Positions 8,346 to 16,531 of a stretch of DNA of 60,746 nucleotides are shown piece by piece. The position numbers were made by a program, and so were the translations under genes. The stretch's first letter is position 1; each line of letters begins with the position of its first letter. The notes beneath the pieces were generated by a model that was not told the origin of the DNA, searched no databases, and was given only the letters and a program-made list of their open reading frames with translations. The stretch is from Mariaggregatimicrobium sp964498785 (GTDB lineage: Bacteria; Zhuqueibacterota; Zhuqueibacteria; Thermofontimicrobiales; Thiofontviventaceae), in contig CAZCJL010000031.1 in NCBI GenBank assembly GCA_964498785.1, positions 1-60,746 on the forward strand, written 5' to 3'.

Positions 8346-10310
8346 TTAGAAATTTAGATGATATGCCAAATTAATATAAAAACTCAAATCATAAGACGCA
8401 CCAATTGGATGGTAGCTCACTTTCTTATTCAATAAGTTCCGGCCAACCAAAGAGGCGGTTATCTGTCGCTGCCAAAACCACTTTTTTATCTGAACATCAA
8501 GATTTATAATTTGTCTGACTGTGGAATGATACTTCACTTCAATTGGTGAATAGCGATTGCAGGTCGCTCCGTTCATGGAATCATAATCGTGCCAGTGTGC
8601 TTTACTCATGCAGGTAACCATAAACCAAAACGAAAGATTTTTAACGGGCATTAGCATTAAACGATACATTGCTTTGTGAGACGGAACAGCATCCCATGCG
8701 TTTTGGAACAACCGGTTGCCAGAGATCACGTACTGATAATGATACGAAAATTGTTGCCGAAACAATCTGCCAGGTTGATGTTTCACAGATAAACTGATCC
8801 CGCCGGTTTGACCATTGATATCCGGGAAAATATCAGTGGAGGCACGAACCGCACAATAGTAGGGAAAATAAATGAACCGCTGTTTTTCTAACAAAATATG
8901 ACTGAATTTTCGATAATACGCTGATGTATTTAATGTAAAATCCGATCTCAACTTCCAGAGCCAGGAAACATCAAAAGTTAGGTGGGTGCTGTTTTTAAAG
9001 TCACTTGCAAATGAATAATTTAACCACTGATCATCTAACAGTTTATAACCATTTTTTATCCAATACCAAAGACTGTTCTCTTCTTCAAACAAACGCCTGG
9101 ATAATGACAATGAAACCCAAATGACATGATTTTGTTGAATAGCCCGCTGCCCGCTCATTGCAGCCTTTGTTGCGAAATCGTTTTTACTGAATATATTCGT
9201 CAAAGAAAAATCATAAGAGGCGGATGGATTGGGCTGATACAAAAACGTGTTATAAACAGCGCCCAAATTTATGGTATTATCGTTCAGTATATATCCGGTT
9301 TGAAACCTTGTTTGTTCAAAAGTACTACCAACGCGCCATTCATATTTATTGCCAGTGATGTGATATTCAATCTTTGAATCCATTTTTTGTAAATCAACGT
9401 CAAAGTCAAGATTATAGATATTATTCGATTTTTCCGTGCGGTTTGAAGTAAAATGCATATCAACCGTCAATTCACGATTCGGGGTCAATTGATAGCAACC
9501 GGAATATCCTGACTGTAGAATTGAATAATCCGTCGGGATTTCACGGCCTAATTGTTTAAAAAAAGTAAAATAATGAGGAGCACGAGAGTAATTTGCATAA
9601 AATTTATGGCGTGTCCATGCTGTATTGAATCCGAACTCTACGGAAGGAGCATAACGATCGAAGCTCCCCCAACCATCGGTGCTGACGGAGTGGATACGCC
9701 GACGCATGGCAAAATCCGTCAAAATATGTTCTTCAAGGATAAAATTACCGCGAACAAAGAAATTATTGGCGCTAAACGACCCGTTTATTGCACCGCCTTT
9801 TCCGATACGGTCGACATTTGGCGAATAAAGGTCCGTATATTTATATGGACCGGGATCTCCGGTTTCGTTTCCCGCATAAAAAGATCCACCTAAAGAAAAT
9901 CCGGATATGTTTTTTTCTGTGATGATCTGAATTAATCCGTTTTCTGTAAAATGGCCGTTATAAATATGCGGTGTTGTTAATATAATCACAGAGTCAATTT
10001 CTTCTACTGAGACAGGCAGCATGTTGATCTCTTTGGTACCAGAAAAAGAAGAATGAATTTGCCGATCATCTATCATCAAAATCCAGTTTTGCTGTTGCAT
10101 CGACGCAAGTCCGTTAATGCTTAACTGCCAGTTGTAACCATCGATGGTAGAAAATCGGAGATCATTCAGGAGGAAAATCAGGTCAGCTATTCGTATAATA
10201 CCGGCAGTTTTAATTTCCTCGGAAGTAAGGACAACTTTTTGTCCGGTGAACTCGATACCAGCGTTTAATAGAGATGCCAGCGTGAATATTATCAACAAAA
10301 GCGTTTTCAT
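8346..10310 (-). CDS. TonB-dependent receptor-like outer-membrane protein
   Basis: The protein is about 654 residues with a signal peptide (TLLLIIFTLASLLNAG), a plug-like domain (residues ~25-135) and a long run of alternating aromatic beta strands ending in NLAYHLNF. It is shorter than a typical 22-strand receptor. The plug resembles the vestigial plug domains of this phylum (RIADLIFLLNDLRF, then WILMIDDRQI). The start at 10310 overlaps the stop of the upstream gene as ATGA with AGGA upstream, implying translational coupling. The ligand is unknown. Confidence 0.75.
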   Translation of the reverse strand: MKTLLLIIFTLASLLNAGIEFTGQKVVLTSEEIKTAGIIRIADLIFLLNDLRFSTIDGYNWQLSINGLASMQQQNWILMIDDRQIHSSFSGTKEINMLPVSVEEIDSVIILTTPHIYNGHFTENGLIQIITEKNISGFSLGGSFYAGNETGDPGPYKYTDLYSPNVDRIGKGGAINGSFSANNFFVRGNFILEEHILTDFAMRRRIHSVSTDGWGSFDRYAPSVEFGFNTAWTRHKFYANYSRAPHYFTFFKQLGREIPTDYSILQSGYSGCYQLTPNRELTVDMHFTSNRTEKSNNIYNLDFDVDLQKMDSKIEYHITGNKYEWRVGSTFEQTRFQTGYILNDNTINLGAVYNTFLYQPNPSASYDFSLTNIFSKNDFATKAAMSGQRAIQQNHVIWVSLSLSRRLFEEENSLWYWIKNGYKLLDDQWLNYSFASDFKNSTHLTFDVSWLWKLRSDFTLNTSAYYRKFSHILLEKQRFIYFPYYCAVRASTDIFPDINGQTGGISLSVKHQPGRLFRQQFSYHYQYVISGNRLFQNAWDAVPSHKAMYRLMLMPVKNLSFWFMVTCMSKAHWHDYDSMNGATCNRYSPIEVKYHSTVRQIINLDVQIKKWFWQRQITASLVGRNLLNKKVSYHPIGASYDLSFYINLAYHLNF

Positions 10311-10882
10311 TCCAAAAAGTCCTTTATCCATTGTGGAGTATTAAAAGAATAGCCAGTGCCAAAGCACACATAAAACAATCGAATCCGGTGATGTGTTAAC
10401 AAATAAAAGTATCGACCTGACATGAAAACTGAGACATTTTTACTGATTTGGTATTCCAATTTAGATGAATACATGAGTGCAATTTCGCTTTCATATTTAA
10501 ATCCGTCCCGTGTTTCATCTTCAAAAATCATGAAATTGTTACCAAAAGATGCACCGTTGTACCAGGTAAATTTTGGCAAGTTCATTAAATCAATTCCCCA
10601 ACCAGCGTAAAACAAAATCGTATTAACATCACTTATAGTCGTTTTTTTTGCATGGTATGGGATCATATCCGCACCTGCACTAATTTCACCAATATAAAAA
10701 GGCAGTTCAATAAACCCGCCCCATCCGTGTGGTTCTTTCCAGTGGTTATGAAATAGATTGCGATTTGTATTTAGAGCATGATGGAAACCAAATGTCATGG
10801 TTCTGTATGGCTCGGTACCACCGGCATTTTGCACATAAATAATTAAAATGATAAATATGACGATGTAGTTGAATTTTTTCAT
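10307..10882 (-). CDS. Secreted protein, probable small beta-barrel
   Basis: The 191-residue protein begins with a signal peptide (YIVIFIILIIYVQNAGG) and ends in an amphipathic stretch rich in Tyr, Phe and Gly, as in small outer-membrane barrels. No known family is recognised. It is the first gene of a two-gene unit with the TonB-plug protein, so it is likely that the two work together at the outer membrane. Confidence 0.6.
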   Translation of the reverse strand: MKKFNYIVIFIILIIYVQNAGGTEPYRTMTFGFHHALNTNRNLFHNHWKEPHGWGGFIELPFYIGEISAGADMIPYHAKKTTISDVNTILFYAGWGIDLMNLPKFTWYNGASFGNNFMIFEDETRDGFKYESEIALMYSSKLEYQISKNVSVFMSGRYFYLLTHHRIRLFYVCFGTGYSFNTPQWIKDFLE

Positions 10883-11044
10883 CGATAGATTTTGTCCTGA
10901 AATTTTCAGTTTTAAATTTAATTGATTTAAATAACGAAATCAAGGGAAAAAATGTTTATCAATTAATCCTTTAACTTCCATAATTCATAAACCAGACGCA
11001 ACGCATTATTCTAAATTGCAGTTGTCTGTTTTATGTCAATCTGA

Positions 11045-11078
11045 CGGGCAGTTCGGTATGCTCCGGATCAACTGCCCG
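11045..11078. repeat. Isolated palindrome
   Basis: CGGGCAGTT and AACTGCCCG form a perfect 9-bp stem around a 16-nt loop. There is no U-run on either side, so it is not a simple terminator. It lies between divergently transcribed genes and could be an operator or a repetitive palindromic element. Confidence 0.5.
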
Positions 11079-11225
11079 ACAAAGCACCTCGTTCCACTAA
11101 ATTTATGTCTTTAGTACTGTTCATTGTATAAGTTTGCCTTCAAAGTTAGGTTCAAAATAGAATTTATAGTATTTTTGCCCGGAGAAAATAAATGGTAGTA
11201 ATTTTTTAACCTGAAAAAGTCATAT

Positions 11226-11364
11226 CCACAAAGGCTCAGAGTACACAGAGTTTTTATTTTCAAAACGTTACGCAAAAAATAGTAACTCGAATTTTTCTTA
11301 ACTTAGTTTGAAAAGTAATGTGCACACACGTTGTTGTTTCTCTGTGACTTCTGTGCTTCTGTGG
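11226..11364. repeat. Imperfect inverted-repeat element (MITE-like)
   Basis: Two 25-nt ends (11226-11250 and 11340-11364) are inverted copies of each other at 19 of 25 positions. They are built of CACAGAG-type units and enclose about 90 nt of AT-rich non-coding DNA. The 588-nt region 10883-11470 otherwise holds only the palindrome at 11045 and a weak promoter. Similar CACAGAG-rich inverted repeats are known as dispersed intergenic elements in several phyla; membership here is inferred. Confidence 0.55.
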
Positions 11365-11400
11365 CAGGTTTTGTGAATAATGCAGGCTAAAAAATTAAAC

Positions 11401-11429
11401 TTGATTTTTACCTGCATTCTTTATAAATT
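11401..11429 (+). promoter_or_regulatory. Possible sigma70 promoter of the ALDH7 gene
   Basis: TTGATT, a 17-nt spacer and TAAATT lie about 40 nt before the start. The match is moderate. Confidence 0.35.
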
Positions 11430-11470
11430 AATAAACTGATTAATAACTAACTATAAATTGGAGAGTTTAT

Positions 11471-12994
11471 ATGAAGCCATTACTTGAGAAGTTAAATATC
11501 AAGGATGTTAACTTAGGAGGATGTACCGGCCCCGATAACTGGATAAAGGAACCGTCGGGTAAGGACCTTGTTTCTTATAATCCAACCACAGGCGAACCGA
11601 TTGCAAAGGTGCTACAGGTTGGTGAGCAGGCGTATGAACAAATATTGAAGAAATCAGAAGAAAGTTTTAAAAATTGGCGCATGATTCCGGCTCCGAAGCG
11701 CGGGGATGTCGTTCGTGATTTGGGACAGGCGCTGCGGGACGTAAAAGAGCCGCTCGGTGAACTGGTCACGCTGGAAATGGGAAAAATTAAAGGCGAGGGA
11801 ATGGGCGAAGTCCAGGAAATGATTGACATTTGTGATTTCGCCACAGGTTTATCCCGGCAATTGTACGGGCTAACAATGCATTCCGAACGACCAGGGCACC
11901 GGATGTACGAACAATGGCATCCTTTAGGCCCGATTGCAATTATCACTGCGTTTAATTTCCCGGTTGCTGTTTGGGCTTGGAACTCGGCAATCGCTGGTGT
12001 ATGTGGGGACACTATGATCTGGAAGCCATCTTCCGAAGTGATATTAACGGCTGTGGCAGTTCAGCACATTGCAAACAAAGTATCTGCGGATCACAATTTG
12101 GATGGTATTTTCAATTTACTGATTGGTCCTGGCCGTTCAGTCGGGGACAAGCTTATCCATGATCCCCGGATAAAACTGGTTTCATTCACTGGTTCTACAA
12201 AAATGGGATATCGGGTTGCGGAAGCAACAGCGAAACGTTTTGCCGGCACTATTCTGGAGCTTGGCGGCAATAATGCCATTATTGTTACCGAAGATGCAAA
12301 TCTTGATATGGCAATCCGGGCGATTCTTTTTGGCGCTGTCGGAACTTCCGGCCAACGCTGTACCACAACTCGTCGAATTATCATGCATAAATCCATTGCA
12401 AAAGAATTAACCCGACGATTGATTGATGCGTACAAACAGGTTTCGATTGGCGATCCGATTGAAGAGGATATTCTGATGGGCCCGCTGGTGACCGGAGCCT
12501 CTGTGGAGGATATGATGGCCGCGTTAGAATTGGCCAAAAAGCAGGGCGGTGAAATACTTTATGGCGGCAACAGATTGTCGAAATTAGGAAAACAGTTTGT
12601 GGAACCGACAATCGTTAAAATGCCACAACAGACCGATATCGTGCGCGAAGAAACATTTGCTCCGATTCTCTATCTGCTGGAATATGAAACCGTTGATGAA
12701 GCCATCAAAATTCATAATGATGTGCCACAGGGACTTTCCAGTGCAATTTTTACCACAAACTTATTAACTGCAGAAACGTTTCTGTCGCATCGTGGTTCGG
12801 ATTGTGGTATTGCGAATGTAAATATCGGTACGTCCGGCGCAGAAATTGGCGGCGCGTTTGGCGGAGAGAAAGACACCGGTGGCGGCCGTGAATCCGGTTC
12901 CGACGCCTGGAAAGCGTATATGCGACGTCAAACAAATACCATTAACTGGTCCGCTGATTTACCATTGGCCCAGGGAATTAAATTTGGCGATTAA
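11471..12994 (+). CDS. ALDH7-family aldehyde dehydrogenase
   Basis: A 507-residue NAD(P)-dependent aldehyde dehydrogenase with catalytic C297 in GQRCTTTRR and general base E263 in LELGGNN. The GQRCTT(T/A)RR form, together with AFNFPVAVWAWNSAIA, is typical of the antiquitin/ALDH7 branch. That branch oxidises alpha-aminoadipate semialdehyde (piperideine-6-carboxylate) in lysine breakdown. GGAG 7 nt upstream sets the start. A terminator follows closely, so it is probably transcribed alone. The substrate is inferred from the subfamily; no other lysine-catabolic gene is nearby. Confidence 0.88.
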   Translation: MKPLLEKLNIKDVNLGGCTGPDNWIKEPSGKDLVSYNPTTGEPIAKVLQVGEQAYEQILKKSEESFKNWRMIPAPKRGDVVRDLGQALRDVKEPLGELVTLEMGKIKGEGMGEVQEMIDICDFATGLSRQLYGLTMHSERPGHRMYEQWHPLGPIAIITAFNFPVAVWAWNSAIAGVCGDTMIWKPSSEVILTAVAVQHIANKVSADHNLDGIFNLLIGPGRSVGDKLIHDPRIKLVSFTGSTKMGYRVAEATAKRFAGTILELGGNNAIIVTEDANLDMAIRAILFGAVGTSGQRCTTTRRIIMHKSIAKELTRRLIDAYKQVSIGDPIEEDILMGPLVTGASVEDMMAALELAKKQGGEILYGGNRLSKLGKQFVEPTIVKMPQQTDIVREETFAPILYLLEYETVDEAIKIHNDVPQGLSSAIFTTNLLTAETFLSHRGSDCGIANVNIGTSGAEIGGAFGGEKDTGGGRESGSDAWKAYMRRQTNTINWSADLPLAQGIKFGD

Positions 12995-13002
12995 TTAAAT
13001 CG

Positions 13003-13037
13003 GCGATGGTGGCGCTTTTGCTACCATCGCTTTTTTG
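13003..13037 (+). terminator. Terminator after the ALDH7 gene
   Basis: GCGATGGT / ACCATCGC forms an 8-bp stem with a 12-nt loop, followed by T6. It lies 10 nt past the dehydrogenase stop codon. Confidence 0.9.
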
Positions 13038-13056
13038 TAAGCAGGGAAAACGAACA

Positions 13057-13290
13057 ATGTCAACAGAAGAAACGAATAAGAAAAAAATCACCTTTGATAC
13101 ACCTGTTGAGGATTTGGCGTTATATTATCCGAAAACAGTCGGATTCTTAACAGAACGGGGAATTCGCTGTATTCGTTGCGGAGAACCGCTGTGGTGTTCT
13201 GTTGGAGAGCTGTTTATACAGGATAAAGCTGAAAATCCAGAGCAATTATTAAATGAATTAAATGAATTCATCAATCAAGAAAAAGAATAA
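13057..13290 (+). CDS. DUF1858 small protein
   Basis: The 77-residue protein matches the DUF1858 domain (hybrid-cluster-protein-associated redox-disulfide family). It has the pattern PKTVGFLTERGIRCIRCGEP with a CxxC pair and a conserved Trp-Cys (LWCS). The chosen ATG avoids the upstream terminator; the longer frame from 13006 would begin inside that hairpin. It abuts the GDPD gene 1 nt downstream, so the two are probably cotranscribed. A redox or metal-binding role is plausible; the function is not established. Confidence 0.85.
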   Translation: MSTEETNKKKITFDTPVEDLALYYPKTVGFLTERGIRCIRCGEPLWCSVGELFIQDKAENPEQLLNELNEFINQEKE

Positions 13291-13291
13291 T

Positions 13292-14002
13292 ATGAAGATT
13301 ACCGGACATCGAGGGTCATCAGGGATTACGCCGGAGAACACTATTTCAGCGATAAAACAGGCGATTTCCGATGGCGCTGATTTCATCGAAATCGATATTC
13401 ATCTGACTAAAGATAAGCAACTCATTTTAATGCATGATGATTGGGTGGATCGTACCACAAATGGTAACGGGATGGTGTGTGATTTAACTTATGAAGAAAT
13501 TCGTCAGCTTGACGCTGGGAGTTGGTTTGATCCGAAATTCGCAGCAGAACATGTCCCTTCATTAACAGAAGTGATTGAATTGGTGAAGGGCTATATGCAG
13601 GTGAATATCGAAATCAAGCCCAACGCGTTTATACCGGCTGATATTGAAAATTTAATTCAACTGATCCATGATAGCGATTTTACGACCCAATGTGTTCTCA
13701 CCTCATTTCAACGTTCTTATATCGAAATGATTCATCATATTTCGCCGCAACTCCGAACCGGCCTGATCATGAATTACATGCCACATCATCGAAATATGCT
13801 ATTTGAAGATTCTTTTAATGTGTTAAGCTGCAATTATCGACTGGTAAATAAAGACATGGTAAATGAGCTCCATTCATCAGAAAAGGAAATTCATGTATGG
13901 ACAGTGAATGAAAAAGATGATTTTTATCAGATGAAAGAGTATGGTGTGGACAATGTGATTACCAATTTCCCCGGAGCTTTTCGAAAGCTGCTTGAAGATT
14001 GA
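13292..14002 (+). CDS. ugpQ: Glycerophosphodiester phosphodiesterase
   Basis: The 236-residue GDPD TIM-barrel enzyme hydrolyses glycerophosphodiesters to glycerol-3-phosphate and an alcohol. Signature residues are all present: GHRG at residues 4-7, PENT, the metal ligands in EIDIHLTKD, and the catalytic His in LMHDD. There is no signal peptide, so it acts in the cytoplasm as UgpQ does. MKITGHRG is chosen as the start because the earlier in-frame Met at 13262 lies inside the preceding gene. It forms a small operon with the DUF1858 gene. Confidence 0.92.
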   Translation: MKITGHRGSSGITPENTISAIKQAISDGADFIEIDIHLTKDKQLILMHDDWVDRTTNGNGMVCDLTYEEIRQLDAGSWFDPKFAAEHVPSLTEVIELVKGYMQVNIEIKPNAFIPADIENLIQLIHDSDFTTQCVLTSFQRSYIEMIHHISPQLRTGLIMNYMPHHRNMLFEDSFNVLSCNYRLVNKDMVNELHSSEKEIHVWTVNEKDDFYQMKEYGVDNVITNFPGAFRKLLED

Positions 14003-14094
14003 ATTTAGTGAGTGTGGTATTTCAAGGCGTCCGATGAAAATAATGCCCGCCGATCGAAAATATTATTTCAAGCGTCCCATGTGAAAAATTTGTA

Positions 14095-14133
14095 AATAAA
14101 AAAAACGGAAATCATACCGAAATATGATTTCCG
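14095..14133 (-). terminator. Terminator of the LysM-like gene
   Basis: CGGAAATCATA / TATGATTTCCG forms an 11-bp stem followed by a long U-run on the minus strand. Confidence 0.85.
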
Positions 14134-14193
14134 CTATCGCATTGTAGAGAGGATTGGGGATGTAATAAATGGGTGTTATTTTAAAGAACGAAT

Positions 14194-14550
14194 TTAAAAT
14201 CTATTTGAATTCACTGAATTGTCACTCAATAAGTCAAATTGTTTGATTACTACAAAATCAGGGTCATATAAACTCTGTTTCTGTTTAAGTCGCTGCACCG
14301 CTTTTAAACTGGGGATGATCAAATCTTTTTCTGATTGAAGTATCCACGTTTTATTGACGAGTGCCAGTTCCTCCCAATATTGTGAGCTTCCGTAATAATC
14401 AAAGGATAACTCTTTAAAAAAATTTTCTCGCTCGATCTGCTCTGTATTCAAGTCCATTCCGATTACCTTTTTGCAGAACGTTAAATTTTGTTCGGAAGTC
14501 AACAATAAAAACAGACCCAAAATAACCAGGATTAGAATTGCTTTTTTCAT
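14194..14550 (-). CDS. Secreted protein with LysM-like region
   Basis: The 118-residue protein begins MKKAILILVILGLFLLL, a signal peptide or anchor. The ATG has AAGGAGG 7 nt upstream, which favours it over the Met at 14580. Residues ~43-82 contain 'FDYYGSSQYWEELALVN', a gap, then 'LIIPSLKAVQRL', matching the spacing of a LysM peptidoglycan-binding motif (YG..W..I...N......L.IP). The match is by eye and divergent. It is transcribed alone. Confidence 0.6.
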   Translation of the reverse strand: MKKAILILVILGLFLLLTSEQNLTFCKKVIGMDLNTEQIERENFFKELSFDYYGSSQYWEELALVNKTWILQSEKDLIIPSLKAVQRLKQKQSLYDPDFVVIKQFDLLSDNSVNSNRF

Positions 14551-14811
14551 CGCACTACCTCCTTCATCATGAATAAACACGGTGTATATTTCAAAAGATG
14601 TGCCATTAAAAGATGGCTTGTTTTAACATTTTATTATTAAAAGCATTAACCGACTTTTAATTGACCATAATCATTTATTAGAAAGGAGGCGATTGTGTAA
14701 AAATTACATATATTTGTTCATGGATATTTGAGGATATAGAGTAATATTTTGAAAATAAAAAAGATATACTTATATACTATTTACACATAAGAAAGGGATA
14801 AATCCTATTTT

Positions 14812-16251
14812 TTATCGGGTAAGTGAGGCAATGGTTTCGCAGTGTGCCGTATGCGGAAACATATCCACAGGTTGTATTTGAGAAAGATGATAATGTCCAT
14901 CGCACAATATTTTTAAATCCCGAGCTTGTGTGGCGGGATTGCACGAGACGTAAATAATTTTGTCTGGCAGTAACTCGATGATTTTGAATGGTATATCCGG
15001 ATGCATTCCGGAACGGGGAGGATCAATAATTATCACATCTGGTTTGCCATGGTTCTGAATCAGGGAGAGCGGTTTTGAAATCGTATCTTTCATATCGCCG
15101 GCAATAAATGTACAATTGTCAATATCATTCATGCGAGCATTATAATGGGCGTCCTCAATTGCCTGTGGAAAAATTTCAATGCCTGTCACATGTTTTACTT
15201 TTGGAGCGATATAAATTGAAATACTACCGGCTCCGCAATATAAATCATACACATTTTCGTGTCCTGAAAATTGCCCGAATTCAACTATCTTGTCATAAAG
15301 TCTTTTTGTTTGGTGTGTGTTTGTTTGAAAAAATGAATTCGCGGAAATCCGATAGGATAAATCACCTAAATTTTCGGTGATGAATCCATCGCCATGCAAG
15401 ATTCGTACGTCATCGCCGGTCGCGACCTGAGCACGTTTTTTATTGATCGTATGCACAATGGTTGTGATTTTTGGAAAATTTTGAATCAATGATTTTGTCA
15501 GATCGTTCAATTGTTCATAATCATCCGGATGATTAGCCGTAACGATATTGATCATAAAATCACCAGTATTTTTTCCCTCTCGTAATATCAGAAAGCGCCA
15601 AAATCCCTTATGATCAAATAATGAATACGGTGGAAGTTGACCTTGCTTTGCCCAATTTTTAATGTGCATAAAAACATCATTACTAAATTCTGAAAGCAGA
15701 AAACATTTCTGAAGATCAAGCACTTTATCAAAACGACGCGGCACATGAAGCCCGAGTGCAAAATCCTTCTCAGTAATTTTTGTATCAGAACTTATTTCTT
15801 CATTTGTTAACCAGCGTTGGTTAGAAAACGAGAACTCCATTTTGTTGCGATAAAAAATAATGTCCGGCGAGGGTAAAATTGGGAGCATATTGATTTCGCT
15901 GAAACCACCGATGTGCTCAAGTGTCTCTTGAACCTGTTGCTGTTTATAAGCAATTTGTTTATCATAATCAAAGTTTTGCAATAAACAACCGCCGCAAACT
16001 CCGAAATGTGGACACGGTGCAGAAACTGCGTCAGGGGATTGCTGCAAAACTTTTTGGACGCGTGCTTCTGCATAATTTTTTTTCTTTTTGGTAATTATCG
16101 CTTCAACTACCTGACCCGGGAGAGAACGATCCACAAATATAATGAAATTATTTACATTCGTAATTCCTTTTCCGCCTAAGGCAAGTGAATCAATCGATAG
16201 AGTATGAACAGATCTTTTCTTAAACGGATGTGGCGTTGATAATTGTTCCAT
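14812..16251 (-). CDS. rlmD: 23S rRNA (uracil-5)-methyltransferase RlmD/RumA family
   Basis: A 479-residue SAM-dependent methyltransferase making 5-methyluridine in RNA. It has an N-terminal TRAM domain (about 10-70), an Fe-S cluster motif C80..C86..C89 plus a further Cys in DLQKC, the SAM-binding motif DLYCGAGSISIY, and the catalytic Cys in YVSCNPAT. The ATG at 16251 is preferred to an upstream TTG. RlmD and RlmC types are hard to separate by eye, so U1939 specificity is inferred. It sits alone. Confidence 0.9.
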   Translation of the reverse strand: MEQLSTPHPFKKRSVHTLSIDSLALGGKGITNVNNFIIFVDRSLPGQVVEAIITKKKKNYAEARVQKVLQQSPDAVSAPCPHFGVCGGCLLQNFDYDKQIAYKQQQVQETLEHIGGFSEINMLPILPSPDIIFYRNKMEFSFSNQRWLTNEEISSDTKITEKDFALGLHVPRRFDKVLDLQKCFLLSEFSNDVFMHIKNWAKQGQLPPYSLFDHKGFWRFLILREGKNTGDFMINIVTANHPDDYEQLNDLTKSLIQNFPKITTIVHTINKKRAQVATGDDVRILHGDGFITENLGDLSYRISANSFFQTNTHQTKRLYDKIVEFGQFSGHENVYDLYCGAGSISIYIAPKVKHVTGIEIFPQAIEDAHYNARMNDIDNCTFIAGDMKDTISKPLSLIQNHGKPDVIIIDPPRSGMHPDIPFKIIELLPDKIIYVSCNPATQARDLKILCDGHYHLSQIQPVDMFPHTAHCETIASLTR

Positions 16252-16479
16252 GGGAATACACTGTCTCAAGATAATACAGATTGTTAACGTATTGTGACAA
16301 TTTTAATTTATAAAATGAAATTTATAAGTTATTGAATTACAACATATTGACACATATATATAAACGCAAAATAAAAAGGCATCATATTTGCTTGATGTAA
16401 GGCGAAACCCGATAAAAATTTATTCCAACACAACAGCATATTTGACCCGAATTAATGCTGTTCCGCAATATCAAAACTG

Positions 16480-16526
16480 AGGCCCTCCAGAACTGCAAGA
16501 TGAAGATCTGCAACTGTTGAGGGCCT
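16480..16526 (-). terminator. Hairpin after the PorU-like operon
   Basis: GGCCCTC and GAGGGCC form a 7-bp outer stem with partial inner pairing, right after the stop codon of the downstream protease gene. The U-run is poor, so termination is likely but not certain. Confidence 0.5.
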
Positions 16527-16531
16527 TATTA

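Noticed and set aside
14640..14720. A tiny plus-strand ORF after AAGGAGG near 14685
   Set aside because: Only a few codons from a TTG; probably a chance match.
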